64,000 nt of DNA from Vicia villosa (taxonomy: Eukaryota > Streptophyta > Magnoliopsida > Fabales > Fabaceae), in the NCBI RefSeq assembly GCF_029867415.1, contig NW_026705575.1, positions 310,001 to 374,000 of the forward strand, written 5' to 3'. A model generated the notes under the pieces. It saw nothing but the letters and a program-made list of their open reading frames with translations, ran no database searches and was not told the origin of the DNA. Position 1 is the first letter of the stretch, and every line of letters starts with the position of its first letter. A program made the translations under genes and the position numbers. Below are positions 1 to 12,800 of this stretch, piece after piece.

Positions 1-419
1 CTTCAACTAATCATAAGGTTCCATTTAATTTTAACACATTTAATTATAACTCTACCCAACTTTTTGAGTTGGGTAGATAAGAATTCACCTAATTTAAAAG
101 ACCAATAGAATAACAGTTGAGTTGATGTCACATTATGTATACAGAGGATATGCACTGAGTATTTTTTATATAAATTTTACTTATTGTGTTGTTCATTTAA
201 TGGTATCAGATATTTTTCTATATTCCTTATTCTATTCCTTCCCCCAATTTTTTGTCATCACTATTCATAAAATTCTAGTACTTGCAATGCAAATGTTAAG
301 ACAGATATCTCAACCCAAAACACAATATTTGGACAGATGTTATAACATCATATATTGACAGAAAACACTTTTATCAAAATAGAAATAATGCAGAATTAAT
401 TTGCAGAAGGTAAAAGAAC
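1..419. other. AT-rich sequence with no recognised gene
   Basis: Short ORFs occur in several frames, but none has recognisable domains or coding character. The stretch adjoins a copia-like relic and may be part of it, but nothing here allows a firm assignment. Confidence 0.4.
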
Positions 420-1377
420 ACAATCAATTGTTAACCCAGTTCGGTGCAACGTCACCTACTTTGAGAGTTATCAAGTCAGGAAGGAAATTTACTATGATAG
501 TATCAGTTCAAAGCCTAAACAGTCTCAGTTTATAATTTATCTCCTAATCACTACCTTGTGGAACTTCTACTTAGAACCCTATAGATTTGAGATCCCCTCT
601 CACTTCCTACCAACCACCTCAGTGTTAAAACCAATCACAAACTAGTCACAAGACCAAAATAAAAGATTATACTTCCGATAAATAATAATTAGTTTTGCTT
701 AAAAGCTTTTAACTAAGAACAATACTCAACTCTTTGCTTAAAAGCTCACGAGTGAGAACAAGGAACAATACTCAACTCTTTACTTAAAAGCTCATGAGTA
801 AGAATAATCATCCTACCTCAATGTATCAAAAGATACATGAGTGACATACACAAAAAACACAACAACTTTAAGTACTCTCAAAACCCTAAACACTTTATGT
901 TGCACCCACGTTTTTTTTTTGTGAATGCTTGCTATTTTGGGTTTAGCAAGTCCTTATTTATAGACTATTGCAGTATGGATTTGGACTCTTCAATCAAATC
1001 CAATCTTCTATTTTTAAATTAGATACAAGATCTTCACACAAAAATAGGAACATATCTTCAAAATTTTCTAAAAAGTCTCTAAGATATTTTTATGAAACCA
1101 AATCAAATCTGCACTGTTCCTTAAATATTCTTGATTGGCTGCGCCTGTATGAGTGCTAGAATCTTCCAGAAACTCATATTTTTCAATCAAATCTCTAAGG
1201 ACTTAAACCAATTGTACTTCATGATGTTCTAGTATAACATGTCAGAACATCTGTCAAAAATAATAACAGTAGACTCTGTTGTACCAATTGGTCAGATGTC
1301 ATGACATCTTGCTCAACATTAGTTAAGAACCATGTTTTAGCAAAATTTATGTCAATCATAAAATCATAGATCTAACA
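420..1377 (-). repeat. Probable LTR of a Ty1/copia-like relic (minus strand)
   Basis: Read on the minus strand, a purine tract (AATGGGGGAGAT) is followed directly by TGTTAGATC, the arrangement expected at a polypurine tract/3' LTR junction of copia elements. The sequence that follows is AT-rich, has repeated ATGTCATGACATCT-like words and no coding capacity, as expected for an LTR. The distal LTR boundary was not found, so the left limit is approximate. Assignment to a SIRE/Maximus-like group is an impression from style and not a demonstrated match. Confidence 0.35.
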
Positions 1378-1391
1378 ATCTCCCCCATTGG
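1378..1391 (-). other. Candidate polypurine tract of the copia-like relic
   Basis: The minus strand reads CCAATGGGGGAGAT immediately before TGTTAGATC. A purine tract abutting a TG terminus is the expected plus-strand primer site of an LTR retrotransposon. Confidence 0.4.
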
Positions 1392-2830
1392 CAAATTTTA
1401 ACTAATACAACCAAAGCACAATAAATCTTAGAGATAGAAATAAAACCACAACTAAAAAACACAAGCTACATGAAAACATGTAAACTTTGTACAAACTGCA
1501 AACAATAAATATATCAGAGATAACATGTAGTTTCAGATCAGACAGGTTCAGTACCCCCTTGTTACACATAATCAGAACTGCCCCTCAAGAGAAAAACCCA
1601 AATCACTAGAAAATCCAATTCACCAAATATGAACTATCCAAGTTCACACATCATAGGCACATGCATCAAAAGAAAAAAAAACCTCACATCAGGATTCTCC
1701 ATATCAGGCAAGATGTCATAAAATCAGCTAAGACATCATGCACACACATCCCACATCAGTAGCAGCAGCAGGCAATAACAGAAACCAGTTCCCCTAAGCA
1801 CATCACATATCAAGCATGACAGACAATCGTGATCCCCCTAAAAATTTGCATTTGGTAGTTCCCTGATCATAACACAGATCAAGCATGAAAGAAAATCATG
1901 ATCCCCCTAAAAAGTTGCATCCAGCAAGAAACAACAATAGATTACTCTTCTATAAGCAGTAGTACAGTCTTATCACAATGTTAATCAACATGTCAAGATA
2001 TGTGATATGACATCAGGACAAACAAATTACACCAACACTTTACTATCCCTTTTTAGCCAAAAATTGGCCCAAAAATTAAGTAAATGTAAACACAAATGGA
2101 AGCACACAATGCACACAAGCAATAAACACATACGAAAGCACACACTCACAAATGGAAACAAACAAACTCATATGGAAACACACAAACTAGATCATCTTTA
2201 GGTGGTTTTCCACCTCTTGCCCTTGTCAAAGACCCTTCCGCACTTCTTGTTACTGTCATCATCCCTTCTATCTTGCAGAGATCCTTTATTCCATCTTCTA
2301 TCAATAGTAACTTGCTCAAGCTTCCGAAGCCCTATAAAATAGAGGAAAGATGTAGTATCAGTTGCACTCTTCCATATCTGTAATTTCTATAACTCCTTAA
2401 TAATGCAAGTTCCAATCCCACTGTTTATGTTCTCAATCTGATTTGTTTCAAACATAACAGTAATTTGTTCCTTATTGTCCATATGCTCTGGAGTAACAAT
2501 CTTTCCTTCAACAAGATTCTTGATTAGTTGACTATAGTTATCAAGGTTCTTGTTCCAGCCATGTTGAATGAGATATCTGATAAAATTTAGATTTTCACCA
2601 TGTAATGTCATGACATCCTGCTTGACATCACATTTCTTCAACACCAGTCTAGAGAAACTTTCTCTTGTTTCCCTAAGTTCAGCTTTAGCAGTACACCAAG
2701 AAGCACATACTTGCTTCTTATTGATCCAGAAAAGCGGATTGTTCCTCAAGGAAAGACATCTATCAACATTTGATACTTTCTTATTAGATTCAGTGATGTC
2801 CTCTTCATTAGGGTGTCTTATAATCAATTC
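1392..2830 (-). mobile_element. Internal 3' part of the copia-like relic, including an unrecognised ORF
   Basis: The segment lies between the candidate polypurine tract and the next element. Positions 2387-2827 on the minus strand form an open frame of 146 residues with charged, soluble composition, including a WCTAKAELRE segment and a C-terminal acidic stretch. I do not recognise a family. In copia elements of the SIRE type this position, between pol and the 3' LTR, can carry an env-like or gag-unrelated ORF; that parallel is inference. Positions 1640-2200 are non-coding A/C-rich sequence with no clear features. Confidence 0.3.
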
Positions 2831-3909
2831 CCTGGATTGTCCCTTTATCCTCTAGTGGATGTAAGGATGTTGTGTCGGAGGATTAGAACTCTTTTGAATA
2901 ATTGTCGAGATGATGAGCATGTTATTGTGGCTGTACGTGGTTGACGAGTATGCATTCGGCGAAGTTAAGACGATGAGTTGATACTATATGATGCTATAAT
3001 AATTATACTCTATGAAGGACGAAGTTGATTTAATTTTTAGAGAAGAGCGGGACTCAGTTTGAGCTATTTTTTAAGCAATGGTGTATTGAGGCTGATGAGT
3101 GTGATTATAATTACTGTGTGTACTCGTTCCTATGGTTAGAATGTTTTAATAGAGGAAGTAAATCAGGAATTTCTTTTTGAGTGCGAGTAAGTATTGCTAA
3201 GCGGTAGATTAGTACCAAGTATGATAAAGAATGATTCTTGAACGAATGAGTAAAGAGAGCCAGAATCGGGTAAAACTCGGAAAATATAATTGGTAATGAT
3301 GGTTGTAATGAGTAATCAGAATAGTGCAGCAAAAGCGGAATGTAACGTGTTGGATAATTGCTGGTGTGACTTGAGAGGAGTCAGATAGTTGAAATTTAAT
3401 GGTATAAGAATATTATTATTGAGTTTCTTAAGGGAAGCAGTTGGTGAAAGGTGTAAGTATTATTTTATCGCTCAGATGGAAAAAGTATGTCTAAGGTTGG
3501 TACGTTCGGTGGATGGAATGGATTACTGCAGTGTTGGTCAAGTGTGATCATACCATAGATTGTGTAATTATATTATTCAGTTATTGGGCGTATTGTATGA
3601 GTCTCACCTCGATGTTTCATTATCGTTAACCTTTTGGGAGATATAGCGAGTGGTACACCTTTGGGGTGGTCAAATGCGACGTAAGAGCTGAGATTGGATG
3701 CATGAGACATGTTTTCTGTTGGTTATATCAGATGAATTTGAGAATCGGAAGTTGAAGCAATTACGTGACAAAGAGATAGCATTAGTCAGAGTAGCTTGGG
3801 GAGAACCGACTAATGGAAATGTTACCTGGGAACTGGAGAGTCAGATGAAGGACTCATATCCAGAACTCTTTGATTGAGGTATGTTTTCGAGGACGAAAAC
3901 TCTTTTAGT
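2831..3909 (+). pseudogene. Decayed chromovirus pol 3' end with integrase chromodomain
   Basis: Positions 3734-3877 translate to a 47-codon open segment ending in TGA. It contains RVAWGEP, VTWELESQM and SYPELFD, the characteristic end of Ty3/gypsy chromovirus (Tekay/Del-like) integrases: a chromodomain followed by a W-E-x-E...YPxLF tail. Upstream of about 3734 only scattered similarity to integrase survives, with several stops and frameshifts. The segment is directly followed by a purine tract and an LTR, as expected. The left boundary, near 2830-2860, is approximate. This is a dead remnant. Confidence 0.6.
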
Positions 3910-3918
3910 GGGGGAGAG
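3910..3918 (+). other. Polypurine tract of the chromovirus relic
   Basis: GGGGGAGAG lies just before the LTR terminus TGCAACACCC, the expected plus-strand priming site. Confidence 0.6.
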
Positions 3919-4743
3919 TTGCAACACCCCACATTTTCTAATTTTAATTTAATCGAAAATTAAATTATTATTTAGAATTATTTAGTATTTTCGTTGAACT
4001 AATTGGAGGAATTATGAAATATTGGTCTTTGGGCCAAGTTTGGTATTTAGTAATGAGGGGGTGTTAAGTTGTTGATCTCATTACTAAATTATGTTATGTT
4101 TTCATAAAACAAGGAAATAAGAAGAAATTGAGAAATAGAGGAGGAAACCCTAAGAGGGAGAGAAGAAGAACTCGTGGACAAAAACCATTTTCATATTCAT
4201 GGTGCAGCCCTCATAAATTTGAGTCATAAGTTTCTGCTTGTAGCTCCAAATCAGGTAATTCTTGAAGATTCGGATTCTACACAAAATTTCCTTCGATTTG
4301 ATATATTAATTTGAGTCTGGGAAGTTCTTGATGAGGGAGATAAGCAAATTTGAAGATTTGAGATTCTTGCTGAATTTGAAGAAAGAGGGCTTACGGGTTT
4401 GATGGAGAAAAAGGGGAAAAGTCCAGATTCTTGGCTAAGGTAAGGGGGGACTCTTCCGTTTAACCTCTATAATTGGGTTATATGTGATGATATGGATTGA
4501 GTAAGTTGTTTAGATCAATTGTTCACATGTTAGGTTTTTGGAGTTTTGGGGTTTTTGTATGAATTGTTGCAATTGATGAAATGATGTGATGTATGATGTT
4601 AAATAATTCACTAGACCATGACAGATGTGTGTTATAAGGTGTGGAATAATGTTGTTGTGTGTCTATGAATTCATTGGCTTAAGTTTGGATCGATTGGAAT
4701 GAATAGATGTTGTCAAAATGCTGAATTTTTGGTTGCACGTACG

Positions 4744-5000
4744 TGGTAACCGGTTACCTGAGGGTGGTAACCGATTACCTGAGGTTACAGTAGTGAAGAT
4801 TTGATTTTTGTGTTGAAGTAACCGGTTACGTGGTTGAAGTAACTGGTTACCTCTGTTGTGCTTTGCGTGAAATCATGGTTTGGGGAGTAGTAACCAGTTA
4901 CATGGTTTTGGGTAACTGGTTACCACTGAAGGATGTTGAAAATGTGACTTGTTACGGGGCATGTAACCGGTTACATGGTTTTGAGTAACCGATTACCTTT
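4744..5000. repeat. Array of GTAACCGGTTAC-type near-palindromes
   Basis: At least eight copies of GTAAC(C/T)(G/A)(G/A)TTAC occur within about 260 bp, mostly as pairs 15-20 bp apart. Each copy is self-complementary or nearly so and contains AACCG/CGGTT cores resembling plant MYB or GT-factor binding words. They lie within the chromovirus LTR. Confidence 0.6.
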
Positions 5001-5302
5001 GTCCGTCTTTTTGAAAAATGTCTGTTTTGACCATAACTTTCACACCGTTAGTCCGTTTTCAATGTCGTTTCGAGCATGATGAAGCACGTGAGATACTCTT
5101 GATGTTTAGAGTGATGAAGTGAACAGTAATTTAATTTTATTTAAATCATGAATTTTTTTAATTGAGGATTGATGTATTGTGAACGTATATGATGAATTAT
5201 AACAATACATGTTGTATTTTAAAATGTGATGATGTGTTGATTGTTTGGGTATATGATGATTTTGAATTGTAATTGAATGATGCTAATATATATGAACATA
5301 CT

Positions 5303-5328
5303 TGATGATGATGATGATGATGATGATG
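5303..5328. repeat. (GAT)n microsatellite
   Basis: Uninterrupted GAT trinucleotide repeat within the chromovirus LTR. Confidence 0.9.
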
Positions 5329-5768
5329 GTATAAGTATGTTATATATGTTGCATTCATTCATAATCATTTGTTGAGGGCTGAATCTTTATGATGTGGGGA
5401 TTCAGTGAAAGGCATAATTCCCATTGTGTGGAATTTGTGCTGGCAGGGCCGTATCTTGATGATGTTGGATCGGTCGGTGGGTTATTTCCATTGATGATGT
5501 TTGGTACCACATGCATAGTGTTAGTCATTACATATGCATGATTTTATAACATGATTGGATGTTTTCCTGTGTTATGATTTTGTTATGATTTGTTGGTTTT
5601 AATGAGGATGAAACTTTTCTGAATTCTGAATATGTTTTCAATTGGGTGAATGATGTACTTATGAGGTATTGTTATTTATGATTCAATAATATTTGTTAAT
5701 TTGAACGAGACTCACCCTTACTATTGACATTTTCAAATTGGCGACTAGCAGCTTTTGGCTTTGGTCAA

Positions 5769-6856
5769 GATAGCTCATAGGCCAGTTTGTTTAAGTATAG
5801 CGTCGGTGTCATGCTCTAATATTGTAACACTGGGGAATGCTAGTTTAGAGTTTATGATGATACTCTATTCTATTGTTATTGTATTAATTTTGTGGGATAT
5901 TGCATGGATGATGTTATGCTTATCCGTATGATGAATATTCCGTTGTGTAGAAACATGATTTTATTAAATTGATGATTGTTCATTAGTGAAGCATGACAAG
6001 TGAGTTATAATAAATTGTTTCATTGAATTGTGGCACCCTTGTTTTCATGTTTACTCTGAAATTTTTATTTAATTGTCGCGGGGTTCAGAAGGGTGTTACA
6101 CCAAGTGCCACAAATATCTCAATTTTTTTGCATAATAAAATAATCCAAGTATCACAAGAACCCTAAATCCTAAATCATTATCGCAAAAGGTAAATTCAAA
6201 AGAAAACTCATAAACAAAACACACCAACTCTAAACCCTAACTCAATGTTATTGAAGTCAAATCCATATGAGAAATAATAAACAAAACATACATAAATACT
6301 TAGAGTTGGTGAGGATAGCTCATAGGCCAGTTTGTTTAAGTATAGCGTCGGTGTCATGCTCTAATATTGTAACACTGGGGAATGCTAGTTTAGAGTCTAT
6401 GATGATACTCTATTCTATTGTTATTGTATTAATTTTGTGGGATATTGCATGGATGATGTTATGCTTATCCGTATGATGAATATTCCGTTGTGTAGAAACA
6501 TAATTTTATTAAATTGATGATTGTTCATTAGTGAAGCATGACAAGTGAGTTATAATAAATTGTTTTATTGAATTGTGGCACCATTGTTTTCATGTTTACT
6601 CTGAAATTTTTATTTAATTTTCGCGGGGTTCAGAAGGGTGTTACACCAAGTGCCACAAATATCTCAATTTTTTGCATAATACAATAATCCAAGTATCACA
6701 AGAAGCCTAAATCCTAAATCATTATCACAAAAGGTAAATTCAAAAGAAAACTCATAAACAAAACACACCAAATCTAAACCCTAACTCAATGTTAGTGAAG
6801 TCAAATGCATATGAGAAATAATAAACAAAACATACATAAATACTTAACCCTAAATC
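5769..6856. repeat. 545-bp tandem duplication spanning an LTR end and its flank
   Basis: The block starting GATAGCTCATAGGCC at 5769 recurs at 6314, a period of 545 bp. Each copy contains the last ~332 bp of the chromovirus LTR, including GGGTGTTACA, plus ~200 bp of the outside flank (CCAAGTGCCACAAATATC...). The copies differ by scattered substitutions. Similarity of the second copy fades near 6844-6856. Because LTR and flank are duplicated together, the event followed the insertion. Confidence 0.85.
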
Positions 6857-7100
6857 GCTATCACCGAAGGAGGCATGTGGAAACCGGAACGAAGATGGCG
6901 GATAGAGAGCGGGAACATTGAGAACGGGAGCAACAATGGAGAATCGAGATCGGGAACAGTGATGGAAAATCGAGAATTGGAACCACGATGCCGAATCGAG
7001 AATAGTGATGGTGAATCGAAAAACTCTGAAAATAAAGTTAGATTTTATAATTAAAATTAAGTTGTATTTTTTAGTTGATAAACTTATTTTCTGCATCTTT

Positions 7101-7164
<64 letters not shown>

Positions 7165-7254
7165 GGATTAGATACCTTAGGTAAAAGAAAGATTTAGTGA
7201 CATATTGAGCATCACTAAATAAGGCTGTCACAATAAGTCAATTTTTTTGTAGTG
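6857..7254. mobile_element. Probable terminal region of a CACTA-like DNA transposon
   Basis: The segment ends TTTTTTTGTAGTG at 7254, which on the minus strand reads CACTACAAAAAAATTGAC, the style of a plant CACTA terminus. Subterminal repeated words (GAATCGAGA, GTGATGG, ATCACTAAAT) lie inside. The opposite terminus and a 3-bp target duplication were not identified, so only one end is supported. The element may be the former host of the chromovirus LTR. Confidence 0.35.
7104..7159. repeat. (AT)n microsatellite
   Basis: About 28 uninterrupted AT dinucleotides; likely polymorphic. Confidence 0.95.
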
Positions 7255-8390
7255 GAAATAACTTCAGGAAAGTTAATGGCACTCCAAATTTAGATGAATT
7301 TATCTTTCTATTTATTTATAATTAGATGAGTAAGGGTTAAGAGCCCTTCTAATAATTAAACTTATAGAAAGTCATTTCTTTTTTTAACCCCTTTAATCTA
7401 AAAAAGAATAGGGGTAATGTCAAGATTTCTGTAACCTCTGACAAAATCTAACTATTTGGATGAAATTGAGAAGGAGCCACTTTATAGCCTTCAAAACCTT
7501 CCCCTAAAAATCAGTGAAGTATATACCAACTATAAAATCACATATCACTCACGTATATAAATAAAAATATTCATTCTCCACCCGTCTAGGTCCTCGCTTG
7601 CATCTAATGAGAAAAAGAAAAAAAATACTTGAACATAAAGGGTCATATACATTATGCTAATCTATTATAATATATAAAAAAGTAAAGTACCTGATAATTA
7701 CAATTTAAGCCCTCTGACTAAACAACTAAAACCGTTCATATTCCATGGTTAAATTGGTTATTTTGTTGAATAACTCAACAATATTCATTTGACAATTAAT
7801 GCTGGATGATGTGTCACATTTTAATTGGTATAATTGATTTTTATTTTCTTGGTTTTCTTATTATAATAGTTATATTTTTGTATATTATAATATATAAATG
7901 TCATATTTTGTATTGAAATAATAATTTGGTATTACTACCTAACCAACTTAGTAATTACAAACCCTACACTAATTATGCTTTCCTACCTGATAAAACAAAA
8001 AAAACAATAGCTGGCTTGGAAAACCAAAAACACCACTACTAAAAAACTGCCTTTCCATTTCCCAATTCAGACTTTACTTTGTCTATTTTCTTAATGATTG
8101 TAAAGACACACGAGAAAATGAAAATAATTACCATATCTTCAAATTTCTTCTTTCTTTTCCTCTTCCATCTCCTTTTTTATTCTTTCTCTTTTTCCTATCA
8201 CAGTCTCCTTCCCTCTCTTCTTCGCACAATCGATGTGAACTTCAGCACACTGTTAATTTCTATCCCAACATCAAGATCAACTCCTCCGTCAATTTTTCGA
8301 AATTTTGATCCTATTGATTTAATTGGATTTCATTTTCAATTGTATTAGCAAAGAATTTTGATTTTATACAATTTGATTATTATTATTTTT
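7255..8390. other. AT-rich intergenic sequence
   Basis: No coding region, RNA gene or clear repeat family was seen. A pyrimidine-rich stretch at 8140-8220 could be a 5' leader for the putative transcript that follows, but this is weak. Confidence 0.5.
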
Positions 8391-8398
8391 TAAGAAAA

Positions 8399-9870
8399 AT
8401 GAGGAAATGGTCCGGTGAAAGCGATGTGGTTGAGATTGAAGGGATTGATGTTAGTGTTTGTGTTGCGGCGGATGGTGATTTTAAGGTGAGCGTTGGCTCC
8501 GCCGGTGGTCCTTTGAAAAGGTATTTTTCATCTTGTTTATTATTCCGAACGTTTAAGAGATCTACAGTTTTAGAAAATTGACTATATTTCTTAGTTTTTG
8601 ATTTTTTTTCTTCCATGATCTCTGTATATAATAGTGGCTTAACTTGTATGCACACCACCTATTTGATAAAATGTTTAAGAGCATCATTTTAGTAACTTGC
8701 AGTGTTGTTGGCCATGCTAAAATAATTATTACTTTGATAGTAGTATCAATTATTATGCACACCACCTTTTATGTTTTTTCATCTTTTCTAATAGATTTGT
8801 AGTTGTAATGGATATGTTTTAAATGTGTGTTTTTATATTTTGTTTGATATTATATTTTTATTGGATCTGTTATCATTCTATGCTGAGGGCAAGAGAACAA
8901 CAGAGAAGGATATGGATGAAGAAAGTGGTGGGGCTGGTGTATACTCCGAGAAAGACAAGAAGGGTGTACATTTTATTCTACTTTATAATCTTTATTTTCA
9001 TACTGAAAATTGAAATTTAACTTTTAATTAGGTGTTGCAAACATATGGAGGAGTTTTTCTGCAAAAGAAAGAACATAAATAGTTGCTTGAAGTTGTTCAA
9101 GAATTGCTCAAGTATTGTGTGAAAGAGCCAGTGAAATGTCCTTTAATATTTTGAGGTGAATCCATATTTGCAGTTAAATCATACCAATTGTTTTGCTGAA
9201 TATTTTAAACCATATCAAATAAATGTTATATTGCATATTAGATGTAACTCACAAATGACACACATTTGATTTGTTTTGAACCTTTAGCTCACAAATAACA
9301 CACGGTATTTTCTAAATCTACCATAAATAAGTCTATTGTGTATCTCTTAAGACGTAAACTATTCTTCCTCCAGATTGTAAGTTGCCAATACTCATGTAGT
9401 ATAAGCATCATAGATATATCAACTCTCTGCTTCTGTTTCTTTTGAATATGTTGTCATTTTCGTTGTTCTGAATCATAGTATCACCCATTTGTGAAGCCAT
9501 TTCCTCTGCGTCGATTTTAATGTAATTTTTGTAACAGATCTTTAGAAACATCAACGGCACGCCCAATTGAAGCGGTAAGTGACATAATGACTCAACTCAA
9601 AGGATTTGAGGAAGATTGTTGTTCGTCGTAAACATATGTGTACTGTGAGAAGATTGTTGTTCGTCGTAAACATATGTGTACTGTGAGAAGTTCGGGATTA
9701 TTGATGTATTAAATCAAGTATCAACATAAGATGATTTTAGAATATGGACTTAATTTTGGTTGTGTTGCAGGTCTTACCGAAACATGTGTTGGATCCTTAT
9801 CCATGGAACAATATATTTAAAGTTTCATTTTGTAGCAACTCTGTTTGAAATGTACTAAAATACTCAATAA
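8399..9870 (+). other. Possible small spliced transcription unit or gene relic
   Basis: A short frame starts at 8399 (MRKWSGESDVVEIEGIDV...) and reaches an AAAAG|GTATTT donor-like site near 8519. Further exon-like islands follow: a charged segment at about 8881-8963 ending AAG|GTGTAC, an ATTAG acceptor near 9031, a 38-bp segment near 9538-9575 bounded by AACAG and GTAAGT, and a segment after TTGTGTTGCAG near 9770 followed by an AATAAAA-like signal near 9865. Higher GC than the neighbourhood and regularly spaced splice-like borders suggest an expressed or formerly expressed unit. I do not recognise the protein. It may be non-coding or a pseudogene. Confidence 0.3.
9611..9686. repeat. 38-bp tandem duplication
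   Basis: Two copies begin GAAGATTGTTGTTCGTCGTA at 9611 and 9649 and appear identical. The duplication lies in the putative transcript region, just after a GTAAGT. Confidence 0.9.
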
Positions 9871-9879
9871 AACACATTT

Positions 9880-12800
9880 TTTTCCCTATGAACAAGAACT
9901 GAGACGTTTCCCTACTCTTAAAACTGAGTTATCGGTTGCTTTGCTTTTGTTTAGTGGTGTAGAGACGAGGAAAAATGCTGGACTGAGGAGTGAGGCGCGG
10001 ATTTATTAGGCTGTGGTTGATTTCAAAGGATGGTTTGGTGTATTTTCTTGGTTTGGATATCAAATTGAGATTGAATGAATTTTTTTCTGTGGTTCATTGC
10101 ATGATAGCAGTGTTTGATAGAAGTTATAACAGTATTACAACTTTGATTTTATTGTTATAACTTTGATAGTAGTGTTTGATTTCATGATTTCACAAAGTTG
10201 TAATATTGCTATCAAATAGTATTTCATGATTTTACAACTTTGATAGCAGTGTTTGATTTATGATTTCAAGTTGTAATAATGTTATAATAGTATATACTTT
10301 GATAACAGTGTTTAATTTTATGTTTTTTAACTTTTGAAATTATGTTATAACAGTATAAAAACTTAGTATTACAACTTCTAATTAATTATATAGTTTTGGT
10401 CTACAAGGAATATATAGTTTATTATAGAAAGTGTTTGATAAATTGTATTACAAAAGTTTAATATCTATATAATTAATTAGTATTTAAAAATTACTCATGA
10501 TGATAAAGTGTAGTAGTCAATTTTCAATAGAATAAAGTGTAACTTTTTATTTAGATTAAATGTCACTCTCTATTTGTCAAAAAAAAAAAATATCACTCTC
10601 TAAATTATTTCTAATATTTTGGTAATGATACTACATGTTCCTACGTTGAAAAAATATTGAAATATGGTCGTTTCAATGTTCAATTAAATAGGACTATATT
10701 TTATGTATTTAATACAAAAAAATTACACCTTTTAAATTGATTACAAAATCAATCACCATTATTATAAAATTAAATAATATTTATTGATTATTATTATTAT
10801 TAATTATTAATGGATTTTAACCAAAACAATTCTTATGAGTTAAAAATGAAATAAATTTCATTTACGTGTTTGTTATCATCCTAAAGTAATATAAGTGGAT
10901 TTATATATATATTTTGTAAAATTATGTTTAAAATGTGTCAATAATTCATGAAGTTAAAGGCTAATGGCACAGGGATACACGAATAAATGACTATTTAATT
11001 ATCATAGCTATTAAAACTCATGTTTTTAACTTTTCAATGTAAAATCAATTTTTCGTTGCTCAATGCAATTAATTTGAAAGGTCACACGGAAAGATGAAAA
11101 ATTTCTTAATGCAGATACAAAAACTCAATCTTTTTAGCTTTTCATTCAAAAGTAGACTTTTTTAAATCTTAAATTCAATTAAATGATAATTATAATATTG
11201 AATGAAATTATTATTATTGAATTGAAAATTAAATAATTTCTCATAATTATTAGTTTAAAATTTATTTATAATACAATTAATTTGTTTATACTACTAATTT
11301 GTTTTTTATTTAATTTTTTTATTTAAATTAAAAGTTCTAACTTGAAATAAAATATAGTATTTTGTAATCATTTAGATTATTAGAAAAAGTTTAATAAAAA
11401 CAAATCTAAATCAATAGAGATAAAATTTATAACTTTTTATTACAACTTATAATTTTTTTTATTCCAAAGTTAAATATTTAGTTTTTCATTATAAAAATAT
11501 AAGAATAAAAATTATTTTGTAATTATTTAGATCCTTATTTGAGATAAAATTTATTTTGAAATTATTTAGAGGTTAATAAAACAAAACAAAATTAATTGAG
11601 ATTTTGTAATTTTGGTAAACTTATGAAATAAGTAAAACTTCTTAGAATTTTTTCAAATTAACTTCATAATTGTAATCATGTTAAAAATATGTTAATGGGT
11701 AGTCATGAAAATTTAATGATAAATGGTAATCATAAAAAATAATGATAAAAGATAAAAATTTATTAATATAGTCAATTTTATAAATTGAATAAACTACGAT
11801 TATTTTTATAAACGGTAATAAGTTACAAAGCATTTTAAATTTGAGATTTTATATTTATTAGACTATCCAATGGAGACTACTTAATGTGATTATTTTAAAT
11901 ACATGAAAATAAATATATTTTATTTATCATACATAGGTTTTAAATTTCTATTTTTTTTATAATTGAACATATTCAATATCTAATTACTCTATTAACATAT
12001 TCATATTTTTATTATTTGTTTAATTTTTAAATATTTTAAGTATACATTAAACGTAAAAACTTTTAATATTTAACCAAAAATGTCATACATTTTAGGTTTG
12101 AAAAAAATAGCTAATATCTCAAATAGGTTTAATAAATTTTATTTTCTAACTATGTTTAATTTCTTAATTAAAATTATATTTTTTAAACTTATGAAATTAT
12201 ATATTTTTTATATTATAATAATATACATTAAATGTAAAATTTCTTAAGCATTTATACATTTTACGTTTGGAAAAATGGGTTAATATCTCAAGTAAATTTT
12301 TAGAATTAACTCATTTGGATTCAACTGGGGTTAGATGTGAACGTAACTATGAGATATCAGTGATTAACGAATCATTTTAATGTCTATCTTTTAACTATTT
12401 CTTTTGTTACTATTTTATATATTTGAAGTTATAAAATTAATTGACTGGTAGATGTGAATGTATCTATGAGATATCAGTTATTGATTGAAATTACGTGAAT
12501 ATTTATGAACTGCAAAATAAGTTATATTATGTTTGATATTCCAAACACATGAATTAAATTTTGATAAATGATTATGAGTTATAAATATATTAATATTATC
12601 TACCTGAATATGATGTCATATTTAATAATTTACTCATTGATACGTGTAATATGAATCCATATGTTTATTGTTTTTACTTAAAGAGCTAAAAAATTTGATG
12701 TTTAAAGTAAAACATATGACATTAACATGATCCCAATGGAAAATAGTGATAAGGATTAAACCAGTTTGTTCAGCACCTTCTTGGCATTTGATGCTGAATT

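Larger units (their letters stand above)
3920..6100 (+). repeat. 3' LTR of the chromovirus relic (about 2.2 kb)
   Basis: The LTR begins TGCAACACCC and ends GGGTGTTACA, so the termini are imperfect inverted repeats with TG...CA ends. It lies directly downstream of the decayed chromodomain and polypurine tract. The body is non-coding and contains an array of near-palindromic GTAACC-GGTTAC words (4744-5000), a GAT microsatellite near 5303-5328 and a leader-like stretch with AACCCTAAG near 4146. The 5' part of the element is not in the window. Confidence 0.6.

Noticed and set aside
200..212. TGGTATCAGATAT as an initiator-methionine primer site
   Set aside because: It is on the plus strand, opposite to the copia-like relic, has no adjoining LTR edge and matches only ten bases.
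3900..6100. Telomere-like CCCTAA/AACCCTAA words scattered in LTR leaders
   Set aside because: They are isolated single or double copies typical of plant leader sequences, not telomeric arrays.
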